Source: UBA7672 sp963738625 (GTDB lineage Bacteria; Pseudomonadota; Alphaproteobacteria; Caulobacterales; Hyphomonadaceae). Taken from it: DNA of 64,000 nucleotides. How positions within the stretch are numbered: the first letter of the stretch is position 1; every line of letters begins with the position of its first letter. Below, piece by piece: positions 53,645 to 62,310 of the stretch. The translations under genes were made by a program, and so were the position numbers. Location of the stretch: NCBI GenBank assembly GCA_963738625.1, contig CAVTXH010000002.1, forward strand, positions 496,001 to 560,000, written 5' to 3'. The notes under the pieces are model-generated. The model saw nothing but the letters and a program-made list of their open reading frames with translations, had not been told where the DNA came from and did no database searches.

Positions 53645-54958
53645 TTGCCCAAAGAACTGATCGATCGCCGGCCGCCTGAAGACACGGCCGCGGTCGTTCT
53701 GCCCATCATCGGCGCCTCAGAGGTTGCCCGGTCCAGGCTGGAAGAGAGCCAGGGACTGGCGGAAGCGTTGGGCGTGAAGTTGGCTTTCACAGAACGGGTC
53801 ATTGTTCGCGAGCCTCATCCGGCAAGGCTGTTCGGCTCCGGGCAGCTCGAAGCGCTCGGGCGCAGGATGAAGGACGATGGCGTTACGCTATTCATCGTCG
53901 ATGGCGCTCTGACGCCGGTCCAGCAGCGCAACCTCGAAACCGAACTCAAGCTGAAGGTGGTGGATCGGACGGGGCTTATTCTCGAGATCTTCGGGCTTCG
54001 CGCGCGGACGGCGGAAGGCCGCCTGCAGGTCGAGATGGCGCGATCGCTGTACGAGCGCTCGCGCCTCGTACGGACCTGGACCCACCTTGAACGCCAGCGC
54101 GGCGGTTTCGGCTTCCTTGGCGGCCCCGGTGAAGCGCAGCTGGAGGTCGACAGACGCCTGCTCGACAAGCGGATCGCGGGCTTCAGGCGCGAACTGGACG
54201 ACGTGCGCCGCACACGGCGGCTGCAGCGCGAGGGCAGGGCGCGGCGCGGCGCGCCAGTCGCCGCCATCGTCGGCTACACCAACGCCGGCAAGTCGACGCT
54301 GTTCAACCGGCTGACGTCATCCGACGTGCTGGCGGCGGACATGCCGTTCGCGACGCTGGATCCTACCGCGCGGGAGATCGTGGCGGCGTCGGGACGTCGC
54401 ATCGCGCTGGTCGACACCGTCGGGTTCATCACCGACCTGCCGACGCACCTGGTGGCGGCGTTCCGTGGTACGCTTGAAGAGGCCATGGCGGCCGACCTGC
54501 TGATCCATGTGCGCGACATCGCCCATATCGACACCGAGCATCAGGCCAACGACGTCTACACCATCCTGGAACAGCTTTCGGAGCAGACCGGATTGGAGCG
54601 ACCGCCTGTGCTGGAGGTCTGGAACAAGGCCGACGCGCTGGGCCCGGAGACCCGTTCAGTGCTGGCTTCGCGTGCTGCCGGTCATAATCCGCCTGCGCTG
54701 ATGGTCTCGGCGCTGACCGGGCAGGGGGCTGACGAATTGCTGTTCGCGATTGAGGCGGCGCTGTTCCGCAACCGCCGGCCTCGGCATGTCACCATCCCAG
54801 CGGCGGACGGAAGGCTCCATGCCTGGCTGCACAAGAACTGCGAGGTTGCCTCGGACGTACTGTCGGGCGACAGCGAGTTGAACTTGGAGGTCTTCATGAC
54901 CGACGACGACGTCGCGCGCCTGCGGGCCATGTCGCCCGACGTTACAGTCACGGAATGA
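53645..54958 (+). CDS. hflX: GTPase HflX
   Basis: Ribosome-splitting GTPase. The 437-residue product has the N-terminal HflX domain (FGSGQLEALGRRMKDDGVTL, VQQRNLETELKLKVVDRTGL, GPGEAQLEVDRRLLDKRIAG). The GTPase domain has G1 VGYTNAGKSTLFN, G3 LVDTVGFITDLP and G4 WNKADAL. The TTG start at 53645 directly after the hfq stop is the only one that keeps the N-terminal domain complete. hfq-hflX is a conserved pair. Confidence 0.97.
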   Translation: MPKELIDRRPPEDTAAVVLPIIGASEVARSRLEESQGLAEALGVKLAFTERVIVREPHPARLFGSGQLEALGRRMKDDGVTLFIVDGALTPVQQRNLETELKLKVVDRTGLILEIFGLRARTAEGRLQVEMARSLYERSRLVRTWTHLERQRGGFGFLGGPGEAQLEVDRRLLDKRIAGFRRELDDVRRTRRLQREGRARRGAPVAAIVGYTNAGKSTLFNRLTSSDVLAADMPFATLDPTAREIVAASGRRIALVDTVGFITDLPTHLVAAFRGTLEEAMAADLLIHVRDIAHIDTEHQANDVYTILEQLSEQTGLERPPVLEVWNKADALGPETRSVLASRAAGHNPPALMVSALTGQGADELLFAIEAALFRNRRPRHVTIPAADGRLHAWLHKNCEVASDVLSGDSELNLEVFMTDDDVARLRAMSPDVTVTE

Positions 54959-54979
54959 TAGGCACTGAATGAAAGAGGC

Positions 54980-55054
<75 letters not shown>

Positions 55055-55142
55055 GTTTTCGCCGAAAAGCGAAGGCGTCCGCATAACGGAAACCCCTCGC
55101 CATGGGAAGGGGACGAACGAGAGAGTATCAGCTGAGGCCAGT

Positions 55143-55307
55143 ATGCCGCGGAAGACCCCCGAAAAGCCCGGTAAACAGCCCAGCGCCGCGGAGTTGCGCA
55201 AGCAGCGGCTGGCCAAGGCCCTGCGCGCCAATCTTAAGCGCCGGAAGGCCGCCGGGGCGCCGGTAGCCCCCTATGCCTCGGGAAAACCTTCGAGCGACGA
55301 GGACTAG
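55143..55307 (+). CDS. Small basic hypothetical protein upstream of murA
   Basis: 54 residues (MPRKTPEKPGKQPSAAELRK onward), strongly basic, with a helical middle (QRLAKALRANLKRRKAAG) and an acidic end (SSDED). GC-rich third codon positions and a complete start and stop support a real gene. It lies between tRNA-Thr (opposite strand) and murA, 49 bases before murA. I believe similar short basic proteins occur before murA in other alphaproteobacteria, but I cannot check. Possibly nucleic-acid-binding; function unknown. Confidence 0.6.
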   Translation: MPRKTPEKPGKQPSAAELRKQRLAKALRANLKRRKAAGAPVAPYASGKPSSDED

Positions 55308-55356
55308 CCGGACCAGCGCCTTGCCGCCGCCGAAATCGGGCCCATAACCTCACGCC

Positions 55357-56628
55357 ATGGACAAGCTTTCAATTCTTGGAAACGGCCCGCTGGAGGGTCG
55401 CATTCCCATTTCAGGCGCCAAGAACTCCGCGCTCAAGCTCATGGCGGCATCGCTGCTATGCGAAGAGCCGCTTGTCCTCACATCCATGCCGAATCTCGCC
55501 GACACGCGGTTCATGGCGAAGCTGCTGCAGAGCCTTGGCGTCGTCGTGGAGTGGCCGACTGGCGAGGCGCTGTGCCGCCTGCACGCCGAGAACATCTCCT
55601 CCACCATCGCGCCCTACGATCTCGTCCGGAAGATGCGCGCAACGTTCAACGTTCTGGGCCCGCTGCTGGCTCGCGTCGGGCACGCGACGGTCTCGCTGCC
55701 GGGCGGATGCGCGATCGGGGCGCGGCCGGTGGACCTCCACCTCAAAGCGTTCGAGGCGATGGGCGCCGACATCGTCATCGAGCAGGGCTATGTAAAGGCG
55801 GCGGCGCTGCGCGGCCTTAAGGGCGCACACATCAACTTCCCCTTCGTCTCGGTCGGCGCCACCGAGCACGCCATGCTGGCGGCGGTCCTGGCGGATGGCG
55901 AGACGATCCTCGAGAACGCGGCGTGCGAGCCGGAGATCGGTGATCTGGCCATCTGCCTCAATGCTTGCGGCGCCCGGATCAAGGGCTATGGCACGCCAAC
56001 CATCCGCATTGAGGGCGTAGCGAAGCTTACCGGCGCTCGTCATAATGTCATCGCCGACCGGATCGAGGCGGGAACTTTCGCCATCGCTGTCGCCGCGACG
56101 GGCGGCAACGTGTTGCTCGAAGGGGCGCGGGCGGACGACCTCGGGGCATTGATCGATTGCCTGCGCCATGCCGGCGTGACGGTCGAGGTCGAAAACAAAG
56201 GCATCCGGATCAAGCGTAACGACGGCCGGCTGAAGGCGGTGGATATCGAGACCCGACCGCACCCGGGGTTCCCAACCGACTTGCAGGCCCAGTTCATGGC
56301 TCTGATGACGATCGCGGATGGGACCAGCACCATTCGCGAAAACATCTTCGAGAACCGCTTCATGCATGCGCCGGAGCTCAACCGGCTCGGCGCCGACATC
56401 ACGGTGAGAGGCAACGAGGCGATCGTTCGCGGAGTTCCCAGGCTGCATGGGGCGCCTGTCATGGCGACGGACCTGCGGGCCTCGGTCAGCCTCGTCATCG
56501 CCGCCCTGGTGGCCGACGGCGAGACCACGGTGAACAGGATTTATCACCTCGACCGCGGCTTCGAGCGACTGGAGGAAAAACTTGGCCGCTGCGGCGCCAA
56601 GATCACCCGCCAGCCCGGTTCGGACTGA
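55357..56628 (+). CDS. murA: UDP-N-acetylglucosamine 1-carboxyvinyltransferase
   Basis: First committed step of peptidoglycan synthesis (PEP transfer to UDP-GlcNAc). The 423-residue product has the N-terminal ISGAKNSALKLMAASLL segment and the fosfomycin-target Cys in LPGGCAIGARPVDLH. It also has the substrate-binding blocks RPHPGFPTDLQAQFMALM and IFENRFMHAPELNRLGADI. ATG at 55357. Confidence 0.98.
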   Translation: MDKLSILGNGPLEGRIPISGAKNSALKLMAASLLCEEPLVLTSMPNLADTRFMAKLLQSLGVVVEWPTGEALCRLHAENISSTIAPYDLVRKMRATFNVLGPLLARVGHATVSLPGGCAIGARPVDLHLKAFEAMGADIVIEQGYVKAAALRGLKGAHINFPFVSVGATEHAMLAAVLADGETILENAACEPEIGDLAICLNACGARIKGYGTPTIRIEGVAKLTGARHNVIADRIEAGTFAIAVAATGGNVLLEGARADDLGALIDCLRHAGVTVEVENKGIRIKRNDGRLKAVDIETRPHPGFPTDLQAQFMALMTIADGTSTIRENIFENRFMHAPELNRLGADITVRGNEAIVRGVPRLHGAPVMATDLRASVSLVIAALVADGETTVNRIYHLDRGFERLEEKLGRCGAKITRQPGSD

Positions 56629-56735
56629 CGGAAAGCCCGTCAATCGGGCCGCTGGAGCCTTCCGGCAATCTGGTCTAGTGAAATCCCCTTTCACAGGGCG
56701 CGGCGCCCCATGGGCCAAGGAGCGGTCAAGCACAT

Positions 56736-57176
56736 ATGGAGGCGAGCGTTCTCAAGCTGCTGGCTGAGGATTCCGATGGTCTCGGGATCCTCGCGGCTGC
56801 CGTTCAGGACTGTCTGGTGAAGCCGCAGGTCATCAAATACGACAAGCAGGCGCGGGCCTTCGGGCTCGAGATTAACCGCTTCCAGTGGGAGAAGGCCGGC
56901 AAGCGGCCGCCCTTCTTTCGGTCTCGAGCCGTGCTGGCGTTTTCGAGCGTTCTCGGAGTGAAATCGCAAAAAATGCCGCGCGGCGTGGACGACGTGCTCG
57001 GGCTCATGGACATCAGGTTCAGCCCGGCCGCCGAGCCGCCGGGCGGATCGGTGACGCTGCTGTTCGCCAACGGCGCGCAGATACAGCTGGATGTCGAATG
57101 CATCGACGTGACGCTGATCGACACCGGCGCGGCGTGGCCAACGCGGCGCAAGCCAGACCACGAGAAGCGCCCATGA
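56736..57176 (+). CDS. DUF2948 family protein
   Basis: 146 residues without signal or membrane segments. The conserved pattern LKLLAEDSDGLGILAAAVQD, NRFQWEK, PFFRSRAVLAFSSVLGVKSQ and the C-terminal IQLDVECIDVTLIDTGAAWP identifies DUF2948. Its stop overlaps the hisD ATG (ATGA). The DUF2948-hisD-UPF0262 order is conserved in alphaproteobacteria, but the function is not known. Confidence 0.88.
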   Translation: MEASVLKLLAEDSDGLGILAAAVQDCLVKPQVIKYDKQARAFGLEINRFQWEKAGKRPPFFRSRAVLAFSSVLGVKSQKMPRGVDDVLGLMDIRFSPAAEPPGGSVTLLFANGAQIQLDVECIDVTLIDTGAAWPTRRKPDHEKRP

Positions 57177-58465
57177 GCTTTCGTCGCTTCGATTCGGGCG
57201 AGCCGGGTTTTGCGGATGCATTCGCGAAGTTCCTGTCGCTGCGCCGCGCGCAAGGGTCGGAGGACGTATTCGCGGCAGCGGCCGCCATCGTGAAGGATGT
57301 GCGGGCAAGAGGCGGCGAAGCGGTTGCAGCGTACACGCAGAAATTCGACCGGGTCGCCGTCGACCCCGAGGCGCTGACCGCCAAGGGGGTCGACCTGTTC
57401 GAGGCAGCCGCACGCTGCCCGACCGACGTACGCGAAGCGCTCGACTTCGCCGCCAAGCGGATCGAGGCGTATCACGCCCAGCAGCGCCCGCAGGATCACA
57501 GTTTCAAGGACGAGGAAGGCCTCGAGCTCGGCTGGCGTTGGAGCGCCATCGACGCCGTTGGCCTGTACGTGCCTGGCGGTCGCGCCAGCTATCCGAGTTC
57601 GGTGTTGATGAATGCGATACCGGCAAAGACTGCAGGTGTGTCGCGGCTGGCGATGGTGGCGCCGGTTCCCGGCGGGGAACTCAACCCGGCGGTCGCGTAT
57701 GCCGCGGTAAGGGCGGGGGTCAGCGAGTTCTACCCGATCGGTGGCGCGCAGGCGGTTGCGGCGTTGGCCTACGGCGCGGGGCGCCTCAAGCCAGTCGACA
57801 AGATCGTGGGGCCGGGGAACGCTTATGTGGCGGCGGCGAAGCGCATCGTGTTCGGCGATGTCGGGATCGACACTATCGCGGGACCATCCGAGATCACGGT
57901 CGTCGCCGACAATCGCAACAAGCCAGAATGGATTGCGGCCGACCTGCTGTCGCAAGCCGAGCACGACCCGATGGCGCAATCGATCCTGATCACGGACGAC
58001 GTTGCGTTCGCGGAGAACGTGTTCGAAGCGGCAGCCGCCATGCTGGGCAAGCTTTCGCCTGCGGCCGCAGACGCCTGGCGTGACTATTCGGCTGCTGTCA
58101 TCGCGCCGCTCGACAGCGCGGCGGCTATCGTCAACCAGATCGCGCCGGAGCACGTCGAGATCGCGACCGAGGACCCGGACGCCATTGCGCGGGGCGTGAG
58201 GCATGCCGGCGCCATTTTCCTCGGCCGCTGGGCGCCTGAGGCGCTGGGTGACTACGTCACCGGCTCGAACCACGTCCTGCCGACCTCGGGCGCTGCGCGG
58301 TTCGCATCGGGCTTGTCCGTGCTCGACTTCATGAAGCGCACGTCGATCCAGCGCATCTCGGAGCAGGGGTTCAACGCGCTTGCCGGCGCCGCCGAGACGT
58401 TGGCGAGAAGCGAAGGGCTGCCGGCGCACGGGCTGTCTGTCTCTATCCGGCGAGGCGGCGGATGA
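57173..58465 (+). CDS. hisD: Histidinol dehydrogenase
   Basis: Last two steps of histidine synthesis (histidinol to histidine, NAD- and Zn-dependent). The 430-residue product has YVPGGRASYPSSVLMNAIPA, GPGNAYVAAAKRIVFGDVGI, IAGPSEITVVAD and the catalytic/Zn-binding QAEHDPMAQSIL and APEHVEIATE. The ATG at 57173 overlaps the DUF2948 stop; the open frame upstream is antisense-like. Confidence 0.97.
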   Translation: MSFRRFDSGEPGFADAFAKFLSLRRAQGSEDVFAAAAAIVKDVRARGGEAVAAYTQKFDRVAVDPEALTAKGVDLFEAAARCPTDVREALDFAAKRIEAYHAQQRPQDHSFKDEEGLELGWRWSAIDAVGLYVPGGRASYPSSVLMNAIPAKTAGVSRLAMVAPVPGGELNPAVAYAAVRAGVSEFYPIGGAQAVAALAYGAGRLKPVDKIVGPGNAYVAAAKRIVFGDVGIDTIAGPSEITVVADNRNKPEWIAADLLSQAEHDPMAQSILITDDVAFAENVFEAAAAMLGKLSPAAADAWRDYSAAVIAPLDSAAAIVNQIAPEHVEIATEDPDAIARGVRHAGAIFLGRWAPEALGDYVTGSNHVLPTSGAARFASGLSVLDFMKRTSIQRISEQGFNALAGAAETLARSEGLPAHGLSVSIRRGGG

Positions 58466-58935
58466 GCGACAAGGGCCGCATCGCTTCGATCGAGATCGAC
58501 GAGAAGAGTCTCGCTCCGGCAGGGCCCGATGCGGACCATGAACGCAAGGTCGCGATCTTCGACATACTGGAAGGCAACCGGTTCAATCTGGTTGGCCATG
58601 ATGGCGGGCCGTACAATGTCGTGCTGTCGCTCACCGACAACCGGCTGGTATTTGATGTCGCTGAAGCCGACGGAACGCCGGTGCGCAAGCTGATGCTGTC
58701 GCTCACCACGCTGCGGCGGGTGATCAAGGACTATTTCATGATCTGCGACAGCTATTACGACGCCATCCGGAGTTCGACGCCATCGCAGATCGAGGCGATC
58801 GATATGGGCCGGCGGGGGTTGCACAATGAGGGATCGCAGATCCTTTCGGAGAAGCTGGCGGACAAGGTCGAGGTCGATTTCGATACCTCGCGGCGGCTGT
58901 TTACGCTGGTCTGCGCGCTGCACGCGCGGGGCTGA
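58462..58935 (+). CDS. UPF0262 family protein
   Basis: 157 residues; ASIEIDEKSLAPAGPDADHE, ERKVAIFDILEGNRF, SLTTLRRVIKDYFMICDSYY and MGRRGLHNEGSQIL match UPF0262. Cytoplasmic, mostly helical in the second half. The ATG overlaps the hisD stop. The phosphatase gene often found next is absent; infA follows after 106 bases. Confidence 0.9.
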   Translation: MSDKGRIASIEIDEKSLAPAGPDADHERKVAIFDILEGNRFNLVGHDGGPYNVVLSLTDNRLVFDVAEADGTPVRKLMLSLTTLRRVIKDYFMICDSYYDAIRSSTPSQIEAIDMGRRGLHNEGSQILSEKLADKVEVDFDTSRRLFTLVCALHARG

Positions 58936-59041
58936 GGAGGGATATCCCCCGAAAACCCCTGTGGATTCGCACGGAATCGACTAATCCCGTGGAATGCGTG
59001 TATAGGGACGCCCCGAGACCAACCGCCGCAAAGGGAGTTGC

Positions 59042-59260
59042 ATGGCGAAGGAAGAACTTATCGAGTTTGAAGGCACTATCGTTGAACTTTTGCCCAACGC
59101 CACATTCCGGGTGAAGCTCGCCAACGACCATGAAATCATTGCGCACACCGCTGGAAAGATGCGGAAAAATCGTATCCGCGTGCTCACGGGCGACAAAGTG
59201 CTCGTCGAGATGACGCCTTACGACCTCACCAAAGGGCGCATCACTTATCGCTTCAAGTAA
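59042..59260 (+). CDS. infA: Translation initiation factor IF-1
   Basis: 72 residues, one S1/OB domain: MAKEELIEFEGTIVELLPNA, FRVKLANDHEIIAHTAGKMR, RIRVLTGDKVLVEMTPYDLT, ending GRITYRFK. Exact family length. GGGAG lies 6 bases before the ATG. maf starts 25 bases after its stop. Confidence 0.98.
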   Translation: MAKEELIEFEGTIVELLPNATFRVKLANDHEIIAHTAGKMRKNRIRVLTGDKVLVEMTPYDLTKGRITYRFK

Positions 59261-59285
59261 CGGCATCCGCCGTGGGCCGCTTCAA

Positions 59286-59915
59286 GTGACCCCCACAGAA
59301 AATGGCCGGCCGCGCCTCTTGCTGGCCAGCGCCAGCCCGCGCCGCCTTGCGCTGCTGGAGCTGGCTGGGTTCAAGCCCGACCTTGTCGCGCCGACCGACA
59401 TCGACGAAACGCCCCTGAAGGACGAACGGCCGCGGCAGCTGGCGCTGCGCCTCGCCGTCGAAAAGGGGCGCGCCGCGCATGCGAAACAGTACGGCTACTA
59501 CCACATCCTGAGCGCAGACACTGTAGTAGCATGCGGCCGGCGCATCCTTCCCAAAGCGGAAACCGAGGAGCAGGCGCGCGCCTGCCTCGATCTCATCTCG
59601 GGCCGGGCCCATGACGTGCTGACCGGGGTGGCGGTTCTGGCGCCGGACGGGCGCGAGGCGTCTCGCGTGATGGAAACACGGGTGAGCTTCAAGCGGCTCT
59701 CGCCTGTGGAGTTCGAAGGCTACATCGCCAGCGGCGAGTGGCGTGGCAAGGCGGGCGGCTATGGCATCCAGGGCCTGGCCGGCGCTTTCGTCAGCGAGAT
59801 CAGCGGCTCGCATCCCTCCGTGATGGGCCTGCCGCTCTACGAGACGGTGTGCCTGCTCGAAGGGCTCGGCTATCCTGTCGGGCGGCGCTGGGACAAAGCC
59901 GGGGACGGGGGCTGA
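59286..59915 (+). CDS. maf: Maf-type nucleoside triphosphate pyrophosphatase
   Basis: House-cleaning pyrophosphatase acting on dTTP/UTP or modified nucleotides. The 209-residue product has LLLASASPRRLALLELAG near the start, ILSADTVVACGRRILPKAET and GYGIQGLAGAFVSEISGSHP, all family signatures. GTG start at 59286. Overlaps rng (TGATG). The infA-maf-rng-yacG order is the usual one. Confidence 0.95.
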   Translation: MTPTENGRPRLLLASASPRRLALLELAGFKPDLVAPTDIDETPLKDERPRQLALRLAVEKGRAAHAKQYGYYHILSADTVVACGRRILPKAETEEQARACLDLISGRAHDVLTGVAVLAPDGREASRVMETRVSFKRLSPVEFEGYIASGEWRGKAGGYGIQGLAGAFVSEISGSHPSVMGLPLYETVCLLEGLGYPVGRRWDKAGDGG

Positions 59916-60979
59916 TGCGCGCGACGCTGTGCATCGATGACGCTGTCGGCGAGCACCGCCGCGCCTTGCTCGATCCCTGCGGCAAGCCCTTCCGTCTGGA
60001 GATCGAACGCTGGAGCGAGCGCGGTAAGCGGGCGAAGCTGGACGAGGTGTGGTGGGGCAGGGTGCGCGGGCGGATGCCCGGCGCCCGAGGCTGGTTCGTT
60101 GATATCGGGCTCGCCGAGGACGGCGTCATAGACGCAACGCGCGCCGGCGCGGTTACCGAAGGGGCTTTGATCCCGGTGCGGGTGAAGTCGGAGGCCTACT
60201 CGGACAAGGGCCCGATACTGAGCCTTGCCGACATGAAGGCGGACATCGTCCGGCCGGATCGGCCAGGCAAGCACGCGGGGCCTTCCGACGATCCATTCCT
60301 TCGCAGCGTTGTCGTCGTTGCAACCATCGACGGGAAAGTGGCGCGACCACAGATCGAAGCGGCGATCGAGGAAGCCCAGCAGCGTGTGGTCACGATCGAG
60401 GGCGGGGGAAATATCGCCGTAGAGACGACGCGGGCCATGACGGTGATCGACGTGGATTCCGCGGATCGCGTCGGTGACCCCGACGTGGATGCCTTTGCGC
60501 TGGATCTCAATCTCGCCGCCGCCGACGCGGCGGCGCGGCAGATCGGTCTGCGCGGTGTCGGCGGGCTGGTCGCCGTCGACTTCGTCTCAATGGAGCAAAA
60601 GCGTGATCGGCGCGCGACAAGCGACGTGTTCAAGAAGTCTCTGGCCGGATGGCTCGGCCGGGCCAGCGAGGTGCTGGAACTTTCCAAGCTCGGCGTTTGC
60701 GAGGCGGCGATCGCCCGGCGGGCGCGCCCGATTCGCGATGCGCTGACGGCGCCGGCCGCGGAGCGTGAAGCGCTGGAGGCGCTACGCCTGATCGAGAGCG
60801 CCGGTTGGGCCGCGCGCGGCGCCCGGATCAGCGCCAGGGTAGCCGAGGAAGCTGCGAAGTGGCTCGAGGCCGACTATATCGGCTGGAAGGAAGCGCTGGC
60901 CGGCCGGATCGGCGCACGCTGGACGCTGGAAGGCGTCAGCCGTCCGCCAGGGCGCCCTGAAGTATGGAGTGCAGGATGA
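59915..60979 (+). CDS. rng: Ribonuclease E/G family protein, short form
   Basis: 354 residues, shorter than E. coli RNase G (489). It begins with an S1-like part (GWFVDIGLAEDGVIDATRAG). It keeps the DNase I-like catalytic Asp positions in VIDVDSADRVG and VAVDFVSMEQKR and the AFALDLNLAAADAAARQIGL block. The CPxCxG zinc-link used for dimerisation in RNase E/G is absent. ATG 59915 overlaps the maf stop. Most likely an rRNA/mRNA-processing endonuclease, but the missing zinc-link makes its oligomer state uncertain. Confidence 0.88.
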   Translation: MRATLCIDDAVGEHRRALLDPCGKPFRLEIERWSERGKRAKLDEVWWGRVRGRMPGARGWFVDIGLAEDGVIDATRAGAVTEGALIPVRVKSEAYSDKGPILSLADMKADIVRPDRPGKHAGPSDDPFLRSVVVVATIDGKVARPQIEAAIEEAQQRVVTIEGGGNIAVETTRAMTVIDVDSADRVGDPDVDAFALDLNLAAADAAARQIGLRGVGGLVAVDFVSMEQKRDRRATSDVFKKSLAGWLGRASEVLELSKLGVCEAAIARRARPIRDALTAPAAEREALEALRLIESAGWAARGARISARVAEEAAKWLEADYIGWKEALAGRIGARWTLEGVSRPPGRPEVWSAG

Positions 60980-61179
60980 GCGAGGCCAGGTGCCCGATCT
61001 GTTCGAAGCCGGCGGAGGCCAAGTTCAAGCCGTTCTGCTCGCGCCGCTGCGCCGATGTAGACCTCTCCCGCTGGCTGAAGGGAGGCTACGCCATCCCCGG
61101 CCGCCCGGTGGTCGACGAGGACGAGGCGGATGGTCCCGCCGCCGCAAAAAGCCCGCAAAAACGGCCATTGGAGGACTGA
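60976..61179 (+). CDS. yacG: DNA gyrase inhibitor YacG (zinc finger)
   Basis: 67 residues with the four-cysteine zinc knuckle (CPICSKPAEAKFKPFCSRRC) followed by ADVDLSRWLKGGYAIPGRPV, which match YacG. The C-terminal tail is charged and poorly conserved. ATG overlaps the rng stop (ATGA). An in-frame ATG at 60964, inside rng, is less likely. Confidence 0.93.
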   Translation: MSEARCPICSKPAEAKFKPFCSRRCADVDLSRWLKGGYAIPGRPVVDEDEADGPAAAKSPQKRPLED

Positions 61180-61244
61180 CAATAGGCCCATGGACAGGGA
61201 ATAGCTGTTTCCCTATACATCGCGCCTCTTCGTCACGACGGTAC

Positions 61245-61320
61245 GCCCAGGTAGCTCAGTTGGTAGAGCAGCGGATTGAAAATCCGCGTGTCGCTGGTTC
61301 AATTCCGGCCCTGGGCACCA
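61245..61320 (+). tRNA. tRNA-Phe (anticodon GAA)
   Basis: Complete cloverleaf: acceptor GCCCAGG/CCTGGGC, D-arm GCTC...GAGC, anticodon stem GCGGA/TCCGC with loop TTGAAAA (GAA), T-arm GCTGG-TTCAATT-CCGGC, and encoded ACCA end. Its 3' end is imperfectly repeated at about 61416-61449. Confidence 0.97.
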
Positions 61321-61415
61321 TCGGCTCCGTCGGGCGCTGCGCAGCGCTGACAACGGTACGGGTGTTGGTACGAGGATTCGAAAAGACCGCCAACCGCGCA
61401 GTTTTAGCGTTTCTG

Positions 61416-61449
61416 GATTCCGGCCCTGGCGCCATCGGCCTTGTCAGGC
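61416..61449. repeat. Imperfect direct repeat of the tRNA-Phe 3' end (att-like)
   Basis: ATTCCGGCCCTGG plus C-CCATCGGC here matches the last ~18 bases of tRNA-Phe and the first downstream bases (copy 1 about 61301-61335); about 27 of 35 positions agree, with one gap. The 80 bases between include a perfect GCGCTGCGCAGCGC palindrome (61335-61348), which may be the tRNA terminator. The second copy runs into the last codons of the HupE-like gene. Confidence 0.5.
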
Positions 61450-62034
61450 TCCGCCGACGAGGCCGACCCGTTCCACAACCCAGTACAGCCCGACCAGCGC
61501 GATGATGGCAGCGACGGGCTGGACGAATATCGGCCGGTAGAGTTCCGGCTTGCCCATCGCCTTGGGGATGAAGCTGACGGCGAAGGCGACAGCGGCGGAA
61601 GCGGCGAGCACGACCAGCTGGCCGAGTTCCACGCCGATGGTGAAGCCGGTAAGGCCGACAGCGAAATCGGCGCTCTCCAGATAGGATTTCATGATCTCGC
61701 CGAAGCCGAGGCCGTGGAACAGGCCGAAGCCGAAGATCACCGGCAGGCGCCATTTGTTGGCCTGCTTGAAGACTATCGCCTCGATCGCGAGCACGGCGAT
61801 GGAAAGCGCGATCAGCGGTTCGACCAGGCTGGCCGGGGCGCTGACCAGGCCGGCTGCGGCGAGGCCCAGGGTGAGTGTGTGGGCGAGGGTGAAGGTAGTC
61901 GCCTGGAGCAGCAGGGACTGCCAACTGCGAGCGTTCAGGAAGATCGCCACGATGAACAGGATGTGGTCGAGCCCGAGCGGCAGGATGTGCCGGAAGCCGA
62001 GCTCGATGAACGTCGCCAGATTGTCGAGCCACAT
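61444..62034 (-). CDS. HupE/UreJ-like membrane protein
   Basis: 196 residues from ATG 62034 (GGGAAG upstream). About six membrane helices; the first carries FRHILPLGLDHILFIVAIFL with histidines expected to bind metal, and FGFGLFHGLGFGEIMKSY carries another. TIGVELGQLVVLAASAAVAF follows. This matches the HupE/UreJ_2 family of nickel/cobalt-type permeases, usually in hydrogenase or urease loci; none is visible here. An N-terminal soluble domain present in some relatives is missing. Confidence 0.85.
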   Translation of the reverse strand: MWLDNLATFIELGFRHILPLGLDHILFIVAIFLNARSWQSLLLQATTFTLAHTLTLGLAAAGLVSAPASLVEPLIALSIAVLAIEAIVFKQANKWRLPVIFGFGLFHGLGFGEIMKSYLESADFAVGLTGFTIGVELGQLVVLAASAAVAFAVSFIPKAMGKPELYRPIFVQPVAAIIALVGLYWVVERVGLVGGA

Positions 62035-62310
62035 GCCGATTATCTTCCCGGAAACGCCGATGGTAATGGGCGAGGGGCGAAGCGCAACGGCCGGGAACCA
62101 GCAACCCGTCGCCCGCCTCGAATCCGGCGATGTCGAGCGCAATAACTTCTCGCGCCGCAGGCGAGCCGGACTGTGGCTCCACAAAATCCGCGACTTCTCG
62201 TTTGAAATTTCATACCTGTTTGCTTGCGGTGTCTTTGCGGCGTGACTTTTTGCGCCGCCGGCACAAGGCCGCCCAATGGCCTGGCAACTTGTGCATGCGG
62301 TGGCGCGGAC
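62035..62310. other. Divergent intergenic region between HupE-like and acyltransferase genes
   Basis: 276 bases between divergent genes. Frames on the minus strand extend through 62035-62184 without resembling a known N-terminal domain; it may hold both promoters and possibly eroded coding sequence. A purine-poor, AT-richer patch at about 62195-62225 (TCGTTTGAAATTTCATACCT) is the best promoter candidate. Nothing firm. Confidence 0.3.

Noticed and set aside
55456..58429. Long minus-strand frames opposite murA and hisD
   Set aside because: Both plus-strand genes are clear full-length enzymes; the antisense frames lack start context and family similarity.
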